Of a DNA stretch of 11,473 nucleotides, positions 1 to 7,575 are shown in pieces. The position numbers were made by a program, and so were the translations under genes. Position 1 is the first letter of the stretch. Each line of letters starts with the position of its first letter. The DNA is from Halieaceae bacterium UBA6060. GTDB lineage: Bacteria > Pseudomonadota > Gammaproteobacteria > Pseudomonadales > Halieaceae. The notes under the pieces were generated by a model. It was not told the origin of the DNA and did no database searches. It saw only the letters and a list, made by a program, of their open reading frames with translations. The DNA lies in contig DIYG01000056.1 in the NCBI GenBank assembly GCA_002428935.1, positions 1-11,473 of the forward strand, given 5' to 3'.

Positions 1-135
1 GACTATGCCGGGGGAGCCTACCCCGAGGCTGCGGGCGGGTTCGGCGGTGGCTCCCAGGCCTCAGCTCCCTCCGCACCACAGCCTCAGGCCCAGCCCGCTG
101 CCATGGGAGATATCGACGACGATATCCCCTTCTAG
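1..135 (+). CDS. ssb: Single-stranded DNA-binding protein SSB, C-terminal tail (5' part outside window)
   Basis: Frame 1 is open from the first base and gives the last 44 residues, stopping at TAG 133-135. The stretch is a Gly/Ala/Pro/Gln/Ser-rich low-complexity linker ending in MGDIDDDIPF, the classic acidic SSB tip. In the family this tip docks partner proteins such as exonuclease I, RecQ, PriA and the chi subunit of DNA polymerase III, while the N-terminal OB fold, not visible here, binds ssDNA as a tetramer. The disordered linker and DDDIPF end are directly visible; the rest is inferred from the family. The next gene starts 45 bases downstream on the same strand. I see no terminator in the gap, so read-through is possible. 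Confidence 0.93.
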   Translation, partial: DYAGGAYPEAAGGFGGGSQASAPSAPQPQAQPAAMGDIDDDIPF

Positions 136-179
136 CGCGAGACGCTGGCTCTTCTGGCTCGGTAACACGGTTTACCGCA

Positions 180-1058
180 TTGGACGTATTACTTGTCGGT
201 TCTGATAACCCTGTGGGCGTGGCGCTCCAAGGCGCGTTCGCCCAGTGGGGGCGCCACCAGGCCGAAAACCTCAGCACCTCTGCCAGTCGTTGGCGCAGCG
301 AGCGACAGGCAAAAAAAGCCGCTCGTAAAGGCAAGCCTGATGCGGTGGTGGATTTGCGCCTGGCCTGGCAGGTAGCCGCTGGTGAGCACCCCGCAGCCAA
401 CGATATTGAGCGCAGTCACTGGTTGGCAAAGGCCTGCGAGCGCAGCGGCATGCGGTACTTGTTGTTGTCCTGTGATCAGGTTTTTTCTGGTCGTACGGGT
501 CGCAGCCTGCGTGAGACCGATCCTATGGACGCCTATGGTGAGCCCGGTCTGCAGATGGTGGAGTTGGAGTCGCGGATAACTCAGGCCGCCCCATCGGCCA
601 TCGTGTTACGCACGGGTCCGCTGTTTGCCAGTTTTGAGCAAAATCTTCTGACTATGACCCTGGAGCAGATGGGGCCAGAACAAGCCGCAGAATTTGATGA
701 CAATGATGTGTTTTGTCCCGTGTCGAGTGTCGATGCCGCCCGGGTATTGGCGGCGATGCTGGATCAGCTCAGCGTAGGGGCCGCGGCGACAGGGGTCTAT
801 CACTACTGCTCTGGAGATCGAACCACGGAGTATGGCTTTGCCGAGGCAAGTCTGGCGGCGGCCAGTCAGTACGCAGACTGCGGTGACGTGGTGATCCGTG
901 CGCGGGGGCGAGAGGATGACGATCGCGGAGTGACGCGAGTTTTGGATTGTTCCCGCTTGCGAGACACCTTTGCCGTGAAACAGGTGCCCTGGCGAGGTTT
1001 CGTCAATGGCGTGGTCAAGCAGTATTACAACAGCGCCAAGGTGTTTCCCGACGATTAA
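180..1058 (+). CDS. RmlD-like / extended SDR-family sugar-nucleotide-binding protein, probably catalytically degenerate
   Basis: This 292-residue protein resembles the dTDP-4-dehydrorhamnose reductase (RmlD) branch of extended short-chain dehydrogenases. It has an N-terminal Rossmann beta strand and turn (MDVLLVGSDNPVG, residues 1-13), the LSCDQVFSG segment (96-104) where RmlD has STDYVFDG, a following E-x-D (112-114), and a YG at 119-120. Key positions deviate. The middle glycine of GxxGxxG is Asn10, the catalytic Thr of STD is Cys98, and the Lys expected four residues after Tyr119 is Gly123. A binding or regulatory role is therefore more likely than reduction, by analogy with the RmlD-like regulatory subunit MAT2B (inference). 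TTG at 180 is the first possible start in the frame and fits the fold. No Shine-Dalgarno is visible, and a 6-bp inverted repeat (160-165/172-177) sits just before it. It lies between ssb and moaB; its true role is unknown. Confidence 0.72.
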   Translation: MDVLLVGSDNPVGVALQGAFAQWGRHQAENLSTSASRWRSERQAKKAARKGKPDAVVDLRLAWQVAAGEHPAANDIERSHWLAKACERSGMRYLLLSCDQVFSGRTGRSLRETDPMDAYGEPGLQMVELESRITQAAPSAIVLRTGPLFASFEQNLLTMTLEQMGPEQAAEFDDNDVFCPVSSVDAARVLAAMLDQLSVGAAATGVYHYCSGDRTTEYGFAEASLAAASQYADCGDVVIRARGREDDDRGVTRVLDCSRLRDTFAVKQVPWRGFVNGVVKQYYNSAKVFPDD

Positions 1059-1099
1059 CGGGTCAGGCTTTGATCCGCGAGTCTGAAAGACGAGAAGCT

Positions 1100-1639
1100 A
1101 TGAGTATGGAAGAAACAGACGCTCCCGAGGCTGGGGTCGCACTCAACATAGCGGTCCTCACGGTGTCGGACACCCGGGGGCCGGAAAACGACACCTCCGG
1201 GGATTATTTGGCAACTGCCGCGCGAGAGGCGGGGCATGAGGTCCTCGAGCGAACGCTGATTCCCGACGACGTGTACCGCATCCGCGCGGTGCTTTCCCAG
1301 TGGATCGCCGATGATCGACTGCAGGTCGTATTGGTCACGGGTGGCACCGGCTTTGCCGGTCGTGACTCCACGCCCGAGGCAGTGCAGCCTTTGCTCGACA
1401 AGCACATCGACGGTTTCGGCGAAGTCTTCAGGTATTTGTCTTTGCAGGAGATCGGCTCTTCAACGGTTCAGTCCCGGGCCTTTGCTGGCCTCGCCAATCG
1501 CACCGCGGTGTTTTGCGTGCCCGGGTCTACGGGGGCTTGCCGCACCGCCTGGGAAGGCGTATTGCGCGAGCAGTTGGACTCGACTCATCGCCCCTGCAAC
1601 TTCGTCGGGATACTCAAAGGCGCTCACACCCACCCGTGA
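1100..1639 (+). CDS. moaB: MoaB/MogA-family molybdenum cofactor biosynthesis protein B
   Basis: The protein has 179 residues, close to the roughly 170 usual for MoaB. It carries the whole set of family signatures: TVSDTR and DTSGD near the N-terminus, TGGTGFAGRDSTPEA (the pterin-binding loop), FRYLSLQEIGSSTVQSRAFAG, and PGSTGACRTAWEGVLREQLD. Family members bind molybdopterin; MogA-type and archaeal MoaB proteins adenylylate it to MPT-AMP in the cytoplasm before MoeA inserts molybdate. E. coli MoaB itself is not clearly active, so the exact step here is inferred. ATG 1100 is chosen. ATG 1106 is equally possible, with GAGAAG eight bases upstream. The open frame extends further 5' (to 947) but that part overlaps the preceding gene and is not MoaB-like. 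The last four bases overlap the GTG start of moeA, indicating translational coupling. Confidence 0.93.
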   Translation: MSMEETDAPEAGVALNIAVLTVSDTRGPENDTSGDYLATAAREAGHEVLERTLIPDDVYRIRAVLSQWIADDRLQVVLVTGGTGFAGRDSTPEAVQPLLDKHIDGFGEVFRYLSLQEIGSSTVQSRAFAGLANRTAVFCVPGSTGACRTAWEGVLREQLDSTHRPCNFVGILKGAHTHP

Positions 1640-2853
1640 CGCGATCTGCTCTCACGCCGCTGGATGACGCCCTGGAGACTTTGCTCCGGGACGTGGCGGT
1701 CATCAAGGAGGTGGAGGATCTCCCTATCACCGCCGCCTTGGGCCGCGTGCTGGGTGCGGATCAGTTTGCCCGCATCGACGTACCCCCCTGGGACAACAGC
1801 GCCATGGATGGCTATGCCGTGCGCGCCTCGGACGCGGGGCATTCCCTACCACAGCGGGCGAGGGTCCTCGCCGGTGACCCTCCGTCGGAGTTACCCGAAA
1901 ATGCGGTAGCGCGAATTTTCACCGGCGCACCGATTCCTCTGGGCGCTAACGCCGTGGTAATCCAGGAAGACATCCCAAAGCACAGCGCGGGCCGTGAGAA
2001 CATCCAGTTGCCCACGGCGATCAGCATTGGGCAGCACATACGCCCCAAAGGGCAGGACTGCAGAGTCGGTGAGCTGTTGCTTGAGAAAGGGCGCCGCCTT
2101 CGGCCCCAGGATCTGGGGCTCATGGCCTCCCAGGGCATTGCCCAGTTGCCCGTTTATCGATCGCTGCGGGTGGCGCTGCTATCCACCGGTAACGAATTGG
2201 TGGAGGCGGGAGCGAGCTTACCCGCCGGCGCCATCTATAACAGTAATCGACCGATGCTCTCGGCTTTGTTGACCAGTCTTGGTTGTGACGTCCTTGATCT
2301 GGGCATTGTCGGCGATGATCGGGGTGAGACCCATGCCGTGCTGGAGCGAGCCGCTACTTCCGCAGACCTGATAATCAGTAGTGGCGGTGTATCCGTCGGT
2401 GAAGCTGACTTCGTCCGTTCGGCGGTCGAGAGCCTGGGCGCTTTGTCGCTTTGGCGCATAGCGATAAAACCGGGCAAACCATTTGCGTTTGGCCGCGTAT
2501 CCGGGACCCGTTTCATAGGGCTTCCAGGGAATCCCGCTTCTGCCTTCGTGACGTTCCTATTGCTGGCCAGGCCCTATGTGATGGCGCTTCAGGGGCGTCG
2601 CAGCCGGGGTCGACGAACCTATCCGGCCCGGGCGGACTTTCAGGTGTCACGACCCGGAGGGCGAGAGGAATTTCTTCGAGTTCGTCTGCGCAGCGAGGGA
2701 AGTGCTCTGTGGGCCGTGCCTTATGAGAACCAGAGTTCCGGTATTCTGAGATCTGTATCAGCGAGCGATGCCCTGGCCTGTATTCCCCGGGGAGCGACCT
2801 TGGAGCATGGAGACTCTGTGGGGGTGTTGCCCCTGGATCTGATGTTGTTCTAG
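1636..2853 (+). CDS. moeA: Molybdopterin molybdenumtransferase MoeA
   Basis: The product has 405 residues, matching the roughly 410 of E. coli MoeA. MoeA inserts molybdate into adenylylated molybdopterin to finish Moco. Visible motifs in order are PPWDNSAMDGYAVRASD (50-66, linker and substrate site), TGAPIPLGANAVV (96-108), a beta-rich domain with GQHIRPKGQDCRVGE (132-146), the MoCF-fold domain starting LLSTGNELVEAG (181-192), SGGVSVGEAD (249-258), KPGKPFAFG (278-286) and GLPGNPASAF (295-304), then the C-terminal beta-barrel domain. GTG 1636 lies in the GTGA overlap with the moaB stop and puts the first conserved helix at the usual distance; upstream in-frame starts would read through moaB sequence. 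No other Moco genes are in the window. The stop faces the fabB stop across 46 bases, with no clear terminator between. Confidence 0.95.
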   Translation: MTRSALTPLDDALETLLRDVAVIKEVEDLPITAALGRVLGADQFARIDVPPWDNSAMDGYAVRASDAGHSLPQRARVLAGDPPSELPENAVARIFTGAPIPLGANAVVIQEDIPKHSAGRENIQLPTAISIGQHIRPKGQDCRVGELLLEKGRRLRPQDLGLMASQGIAQLPVYRSLRVALLSTGNELVEAGASLPAGAIYNSNRPMLSALLTSLGCDVLDLGIVGDDRGETHAVLERAATSADLIISSGGVSVGEADFVRSAVESLGALSLWRIAIKPGKPFAFGRVSGTRFIGLPGNPASAFVTFLLLARPYVMALQGRRSRGRRTYPARADFQVSRPGGREEFLRVRLRSEGSALWAVPYENQSSGILRSVSASDALACIPRGATLEHGDSVGVLPLDLMLF

Positions 2854-2899
2854 CGACGGTTCTTAAAACACCGCCTGGGAATCGTTTGCGGGAAAGGCT

Positions 2900-4126
2900 T
2901 CAGCTCTCGATTTTCTGAAACACCAGAGACGCATTGGTGCCGCCAAAGCCAAAGCTATTGGACATGACTCGCTGGAGATCCACGGAATCATGGCGTTCCG
3001 TGGCGATGGGCAAACCTTCCGCACCTGGATCCAGATTGTCGATGTTGGCCGAGGCCGCAATGAAACTCTCCTGCTGCATAAGCAGGGAGTAAATGGCTTC
3101 CTGGACACCGGCGGCGCCCAGGGAATGGCCGGTCAGAGATTTCGTGGATCCAATTACCGGCGTGTGATCCATCGATGCAAAGACTTCACGAACGGCATTG
3201 AGCTCCTGAATATCGCCCGCGGGCGTGCTCGTGCCATGGGCGTTGATGTAGTCGACGGCGCCGTCTACGGTCGCCAACGCTTGTCGCATGCAGCGCACCG
3301 CGCCTTCTCCGGATGGCGCAACCATGTCATACCCATCCGACGTCGCACCGTATCCCACCACCTCGGCGTAGATCTTGGCGCCCCGAGCCTGGGCCACGTC
3401 CAGGGCCTCGAGCACCAACATGCCACCTCCGCCGGCGATGACAAAGCCATCGCGATCCGCATCGTAGGCTCGTGAAGCTCGTTCCGGTGTGTCGTTGTAC
3501 TTCGTCGACAGGGCGCCCATGGCGTCGAACAGACTGCTCATGGTCCAGTGCAGTTCCTCGCCGCCGCCGGCAAACACTCGGTCCTGTTTACCCAGTTGAA
3601 TTTGCTCCATGGCATTGCCAATGCAATGGGCGCTGGTGGAGCAGGCGGAGGAAATGGAATAGTTGACGCCACGGATCTTGAAGGGGGTCGCCAGGCAGGC
3701 GGAAACGGTACTGCCCATGGTTTGCGTGACCCGGTAGGGGCCAACTCGGCGCAGGCCGCGCTCGCGAAGTATGTCGGCGGCTTCCGTTTGACTTGCCGAA
3801 CTGGCGCCACCGGAGCCGGCAATGATCCCCGTGCGTTCGTTTGAGACTTCTTCATCGGTGAGTCTGGCGTCGTCAATACACTGCTGCATGGCAATGTAGG
3901 AAAAAGCCGCAGCGTCACCCATGAAACGCAATTGCTTGCGATCGATGTGTTCCTTGACGTCGATTTGGGGTGCTCCGGCAACGTGGGAGCGCATCCCCAT
4001 ATCGATCTGCTCCTGCGCCGTGGAGATGCCCGATCGCCCCGCACGCAGAGCTTCGGTCACAGCCGTTGCGTCATTCCCTAGGCAGGAAACGATTCCCAAG
4101 CCCGTGACTACAACCCGTCGCGTCAT
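2900..4126 (-). CDS. fabB: 3-oxoacyl-[acyl-carrier-protein] synthase I FabB
   Basis: This 408-residue condensing enzyme (KAS I) elongates acyl-ACP with malonyl-ACP. In bacteria with FabA it extends cis-3-decenoyl-ACP and so commits chains to unsaturation. The thiolase fold is evident, with the Cys-His-His triad at C162 (SACSTSAHC), H297 (NAHGTST) and H334 (LTGHSLGAAG), the structural Lys329 (STKS), and the glycine-rich GFGGTN near the C-terminus (393-398). Length and N-terminus (MTRRVVVTGLGIVS) match FabB rather than FabF. It starts only three bases after the fabA stop, the standard fabAB operon. A modest AGAGGG lies about ten bases upstream, inside the fabA end, so expression is probably coupled to fabA. 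Confidence 0.97.
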   Translation of the reverse strand: MTRRVVVTGLGIVSCLGNDATAVTEALRAGRSGISTAQEQIDMGMRSHVAGAPQIDVKEHIDRKQLRFMGDAAAFSYIAMQQCIDDARLTDEEVSNERTGIIAGSGGASSASQTEAADILRERGLRRVGPYRVTQTMGSTVSACLATPFKIRGVNYSISSACSTSAHCIGNAMEQIQLGKQDRVFAGGGEELHWTMSSLFDAMGALSTKYNDTPERASRAYDADRDGFVIAGGGGMLVLEALDVAQARGAKIYAEVVGYGATSDGYDMVAPSGEGAVRCMRQALATVDGAVDYINAHGTSTPAGDIQELNAVREVFASMDHTPVIGSTKSLTGHSLGAAGVQEAIYSLLMQQESFIAASANIDNLDPGAEGLPIATERHDSVDLQRVMSNSFGFGGTNASLVFQKIES

Positions 4127-4129
4127 GCC

Positions 4130-4645
4130 CTAGAAACCCTCTGTTGACTGGAATAGCCCGACGCGAAGATCGTTCGCGTGGTAGATATCTTTACCATCGA
4201 CGGTGACCTTACCGTCGGCGATGCCCATAACCAGCCTGCGTTCAATTACTCGCTTGACGTCAATGGTATAGCGCACGGTGCTCGCGCTGGGAAGGATTTG
4301 CCCGGTGAACTTAACTTCGCCGGAACCCAGCGCACGTCCGCGCCCCGGATTGCCTCGCCAGCCCAGGAAAAACCCCACAAGCTGCCACATGGCGTCCAGC
4401 CCTAAACAACCGGGCATCACCGGGTCGCCGGGGAAGTGGCATTGAAAGAACCAGAGCTGTGGATGGATATCCAGTTCTGCTTCGATCAGGCCTTTGCCAT
4501 GGGCTCCACCCTCGGAGCTGATATGAGTAATGCGATCCAGCATCAGCATGTTGTCGACGGGAAGCTGTGCATTGCCGGGTCCGAAAAGCTCTCCCATACC
4601 GCAACGGACGAGTTCTTCTTTGCTGTAACTACTCTGGGGGGTCAT
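4130..4645 (-). CDS. fabA: 3-hydroxydecanoyl-[acyl-carrier-protein] dehydratase/isomerase FabA
   Basis: The product has 171 residues, the normal FabA length. FabA dehydrates 3-hydroxydecanoyl-ACP and isomerises trans-2- to cis-3-decenoyl-ACP, introducing the double bond of unsaturated fatty acids. The hot-dog fold motif FFQCHFPGDPVMPGCLGLDAM carries the catalytic pair His70 and Asp84 with the same numbering as E. coli FabA, and the GSGEVKFTGQILP strand follows. The start ATG 4645 gives the typical N-terminus ending in the conserved LPVDNMLMLDRI. AGAAG about ten bases upstream is a weak ribosome binding site. It is the first gene of the fabA-fabB operon. The leader just upstream is rich in inverted repeats; I could not find a convincing FabR- or FadR-type operator. 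Confidence 0.97.
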   Translation of the reverse strand: MTPQSSYSKEELVRCGMGELFGPGNAQLPVDNMLMLDRITHISSEGGAHGKGLIEAELDIHPQLWFFQCHFPGDPVMPGCLGLDAMWQLVGFFLGWRGNPGRGRALGSGEVKFTGQILPSASTVRYTIDVKRVIERRLVMGIADGKVTVDGKDIYHANDLRVGLFQSTEGF

Positions 4646-5277
4646 GATCTGCGTACTTCTTTTAAGTGGGCTCCGGGGAGCCTCTTCCTTCTCTGCGTTT
4701 CTTGTCGCCTTTCCGCGACGTATTGTCTCAATGGAGAACCTCGACGAGGTCCGTCGTCATAGGTTTCTTCATCATGGATCACGTGCTTGCCCCGGGGACT
4801 GGGATCATCCCTTGATGGAGCGATCCGTATTGAGGGCCCTGGTTTGGGCGGTACGGAACGTCTGCAAAGTCTGCCACCGCCGCCGTAGGAGCGATCAGGC
4901 TGTGATGCAGTTGGCGTTTGCGTTCATCCACAGGGCTGTCGGTCCCCCGCCCCTTGCTAAGGGACATGCTCGGGGCTCTAATAACTTACCCTTGAATGAG
5001 CCCTTTTAATGTTGCTCTAGTTTTGTCGACCGTTGCCGGACGCGCCGCTAAGCAGCGGAGCATTTTAAAGCATGTATCGCACAAGTCTACCTTGGGCAGT
5101 TGGCGAGGACGGTCCTAGAGAATTGTGATGGCGATGGTTGATTGTCACCCTTGGTGCTTTACCATGGGCGCACCGTAGCTGCCGCCAAGAGCACAGATTG
5201 TGGACGCATCGACCGGCCGTCAGGCAATGCCCGGTGCCATTCAAGACTACGACCTTGCGCTGATTGGATAAACGCAA
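4646..5277. other. Long gene-free divergent region between fabA and manC
   Basis: These 632 bases separate the divergent fabAB and manC-galU-manB groups. The open frames inside (for example 4644-5009 + and 4779-4967 -) have no recognisable domain, poor start signals and arginine/proline-rich composition, so I do not call them genes. Both operons' promoters should lie here. Weak minus-strand candidates are TAGACT-16-TAAAAT (-10 at 5062-5067) and TCGACA-15-TAAAAG (5005-5031); no good plus-strand promoter is evident. Inverted repeats include CCCTT-GCT-AAGGG (4951-4963), nested inside CCCCG/CGGGG (4945-4949/4971-4975), and CCGCT-AAGC-AGCGG (5045-5058), plus the fabA-proximal cluster listed separately. 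I see no tRNA. Confidence 0.55.
4669..4758 (-). promoter_or_regulatory. Cluster of inverted repeats in the fabA upstream leader
   Basis: Within 90 bases directly upstream of fabA are GGCTC-CGGG-GAGCC (4669-4682), GTCGC-6 nt-GCGAC (4704-4719), the perfect 13-base palindrome ACCTCGACGAGGT (4738-4750), and an overlapping GACGA-6 nt-TCGTC (4743-4758). Each could fold in a fabA leader RNA or serve as a protein-binding site. The repeats themselves are plainly visible; any function is inferred. None matches an operator I know for fab genes. Confidence 0.35.
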
Positions 5278-6687
5278 ATGCTGATACCGGTTCTACTTTC
5301 TGGGGGCGTTGGAAGCCGCCTTTGGCCCGTTTCCCGCGAAACTCACCCAAAGCAGTTTCTACCCCTGGCCAGTGAGTTGTCGATGCTGCAGGACACCTTG
5401 TCCCGAACCCAGGGTCTGGAATGCGCAGCTCCGATTGTCATATGTAACGACGAACATCGTTTCATGGTTGCGGAGCAGCTTCGACAATTGGGTGTCTCGC
5501 CGGGAGCCATCATTTTGGAGCCCGAGGGGCGCAACACGGCACCGGCGGTAGCTTTGGCTGCGCTTCAGGCCTTGGCGACTACCCCCGAGGCGGTGCTTCT
5601 CGTGTTACCTGCAGACCATGTGATTCGTGACCCGGAGGTTTTCGTCCAGGCGGTAAAACGCGGTCAGCGGGCCGCCGAAGAGGGCACCCTGATGACCTTC
5701 GGTGTGGTGCCCGATGGGCCAGAAACTGGCTACGGCTATCTTCGCCTTGGAGAGGCCCGGGGCGACGACCTGTTTGCTCTCGACAGCTTTGTCGAGAAAC
5801 CTGACGCAGCAACGGCTCAGTCCTATGTAGACAGCGGCAAGTATCACTGGAATAGCGGGATGTTCCTCCTTTCCGCCGCCACTTATCTGGACGAGCTCAC
5901 AAACCACGCTCCGGCCATGGCCGAGGCCTGCCGTCTGGCCATGACGGGATCCAAGGAAGACCTCGACTTTCTCCGTCCAGACCGGGAGGCCTTTCTCGCC
6001 TGTCCCTCGGACAGCATTGACTACGCGGTAATGGAGAAAACCCAGCGGGGTGGCGTGATCCCTCTCGACTGCGGATGGAGCGATGTGGGCGCGTGGTCAA
6101 CGTTGTGGCAGGTGTCCGATCAAGACGCCCAGGGGAATGTGGCCATCGGTGATGTGGTGACCGAAGAATGCACCAATAGCTATCTGCGCAGCGAATCCCG
6201 CCTCCTTGCCGCGACCGGTGTGGATAACCTCATCGTGGTGGAAACGCCCGATGCGGTGTTGGTTGCCGACCGCGATCGGGTTCAAAACGTCAAGGCCATT
6301 GTCAATCGCCTCAAAGAAGAGGGGCGTAGCGAGGCCTCTCTCCATCAGCGGGTTTACCGACCCTGGGGCAGTTATGAGTCGCTGATTGTAGGCGATCGTT
6401 TCCAGGTGAAACGGATCGTTGTCGACCCCGGTCACAAGCTGTCATTGCAAATGCACCATCATCGCGCGGAGCATTGGATCGTTGTGCAAGGCACGGCAGA
6501 GGTGACCTGTGAAGACAAGGTGTTCATCCTCCGCGAGGATCAGTCCACCTATATACCTCTGGGTCATAAGCATCGCCTCGCTAACCCCGGCAAGATTCCC
6601 CTGGAGCTTATCGAGGTTCAGTCCGGTGGCTATCTCGGCGAAGACGACATTGTCCGCTTTGAAGACGTTTACGGGCGCAGCAAGTAG
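5278..6687 (+). CDS. manC: Mannose-1-phosphate guanylyltransferase / mannose-6-phosphate isomerase (type II, bifunctional)
   Basis: This 469-residue fusion belongs to the ManC/AlgA/XanB/CpsB family. The N-terminal domain forms GDP-mannose from mannose-1-phosphate and GTP, and the C-terminal cupin interconverts fructose-6-phosphate and mannose-6-phosphate. The nucleotidyltransferase signature LSGGVGSRLWPVSR...PKQF spans 7-27, with FVEKP (171-175), WNSGMF (191-196) and GWSDVGAW (266-273). The isomerase cupin shows RPWGSYE (361-367), QMHHHRAEHW (391-400, metal-binding histidines) and GHKHRL (429-434). ATG 5278 gives the standard MxIPVxLSGG start; the ribosome binding site is weak. galU follows after 50 bases and manB after that, so these three probably form one sugar-nucleotide operon. 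Called algA or xanB in other species; no alginate or xanthan genes are visible. Confidence 0.95.
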   Translation: MLIPVLLSGGVGSRLWPVSRETHPKQFLPLASELSMLQDTLSRTQGLECAAPIVICNDEHRFMVAEQLRQLGVSPGAIILEPEGRNTAPAVALAALQALATTPEAVLLVLPADHVIRDPEVFVQAVKRGQRAAEEGTLMTFGVVPDGPETGYGYLRLGEARGDDLFALDSFVEKPDAATAQSYVDSGKYHWNSGMFLLSAATYLDELTNHAPAMAEACRLAMTGSKEDLDFLRPDREAFLACPSDSIDYAVMEKTQRGGVIPLDCGWSDVGAWSTLWQVSDQDAQGNVAIGDVVTEECTNSYLRSESRLLAATGVDNLIVVETPDAVLVADRDRVQNVKAIVNRLKEEGRSEASLHQRVYRPWGSYESLIVGDRFQVKRIVVDPGHKLSLQMHHHRAEHWIVVQGTAEVTCEDKVFILREDQSTYIPLGHKHRLANPGKIPLELIEVQSGGYLGEDDIVRFEDVYGRSK

Positions 6688-6737
6688 CCCTTAAACGCAC
6701 CCTTAACCACGCTTTCACAAACCCACTGGAGGTCACA

Positions 6738-7568
6738 GTGATCAGCAAATGCATGTTTCCCGTCGCCGGCTACGGTACCCGATTCCTGCCCGCTACCAAG
6801 AGTATGCCCAAGGAGATGTTGCCCGTTGTTAATAAGCCCCTGGTGCAGTACGGGGTTGAGGAGGCCATTGAGGCGGGTATGACCACTTGTGCAATGGTCA
6901 CAGGGCGGGGTAAGCGCGCCATCGCCGATCACTTCGATATCAGCTATGAGCTTGAGCACCAGATTTCCGGAACCTCCAAGGAAGGATACCTCGACAGTAT
7001 TCGCGACGTTTTGAATCAGGGTATTTTCACCATGGTCCGTCAGCGGGAGATGAAAGGTCTGGGACACGCGATCCTCACGGGGGGGCACTTGGTTGGGAAT
7101 GAGCCTTTCGGCGTGGTGCTCTCCGACGACCTGTGTCTCAACGACGGTCCCGGTGTCCTGGCGCAAATGGCGGAGCTCTACAATCAGTTTCGCTGCTCCA
7201 TTGTTGCGATCATGGAAGTGCCCATGGATGAGGTGCACAAATATGGGGTGATTGCCGGTGAATCACTCAAAGACGGCATCTACCGGGTCGAGAAGATGGT
7301 AGAGAAACCCTCTGCTGATGAGGCTCCATCTAATCTGGCGATCATCGGTCGTTATATTCTCACCCCAGATATTTTCGACATCATCCGTGAAACGCCCCCC
7401 GGTGCGAACGGCGAAGTGCAGCTCACCGATGCGCTCCAGACCCAGGCCGAGCGCGGTTGCGTCATGGCCTACAAGTTCAAAGGGAAGCGTTTTGACTGCG
7501 GTAGCGTACCGGGCTTTGTCGAAGCAACGGACTACGTCTACCACAACGTATACACGAAGGAGCAGTAG
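6738..7568 (+). CDS. galU: UTP--glucose-1-phosphate uridylyltransferase GalU
   Basis: The 276-residue enzyme makes UDP-glucose from glucose-1-phosphate and UTP for glycan, LPS and trehalose pathways. It closely resembles Pseudomonas GalU in pattern: GYGTRFLPATKSMPKEMLP (11-29, nucleotide loop), VTGRGKR (54-60), MKGLGHAIL (105-113), SDDLC (129-133), MVEKP (187-191), SNLAIIGRYIL (198-208), GEVQLTDA (225-232) and KRFDCGS (250-256). GTG 6738 is chosen because a strong GGAGGT (6728-6733) lies four bases upstream and it gives the family N-terminus. The 50-base spacer after manC contains two CCCTTAA copies (6688-6694, 6700-6706) and no terminator. It sits between manC and manB, so both GDP-mannose and UDP-glucose synthesis are co-located. 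Confidence 0.96.
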   Translation: MISKCMFPVAGYGTRFLPATKSMPKEMLPVVNKPLVQYGVEEAIEAGMTTCAMVTGRGKRAIADHFDISYELEHQISGTSKEGYLDSIRDVLNQGIFTMVRQREMKGLGHAILTGGHLVGNEPFGVVLSDDLCLNDGPGVLAQMAELYNQFRCSIVAIMEVPMDEVHKYGVIAGESLKDGIYRVEKMVEKPSADEAPSNLAIIGRYILTPDIFDIIRETPPGANGEVQLTDALQTQAERGCVMAYKFKGKRFDCGSVPGFVEATDYVYHNVYTKEQ

Positions 7569-7575
7569 AGCCAGC

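Noticed and set aside
2854..2899. Possible bidirectional terminator between moeA and fabB
   Set aside because: No stem with a following T run could be found on either strand.
2990..3475. 161-residue plus-strand open frame antisense to fabB
   Set aside because: Shadow of a strongly coding gene; fabB on the other strand explains all of it.
3538..4044. 168-residue minus-strand open frame in another frame of fabB
   Set aside because: Ser/Pro/Arg-rich shadow frame over the FabB active-site region.
4865..4885. Sigma-54-like TGGCA...TTTGC on the minus strand
   Set aside because: Spacing between the GG and GC elements is 8, not the required 10.
4924..4932. DnaA-box-like TCATCCACA
   Set aside because: One mismatch from the consensus, single copy, no AT-rich region or neighbouring boxes; not an origin.
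4779..4967. 62-residue minus-strand open frame upstream of fabA
   Set aside because: No recognisable motif and no convincing Shine-Dalgarno; it would have to be conserved in relatives to be believed.
4644..5009. 121-residue plus-strand open frame in the fabA-manC gap
   Set aside because: No domain recognised, no good ribosome binding site, composition rich in Arg/Pro/Leu as expected of random GC-rich frames, and it overlaps the fabA leader.
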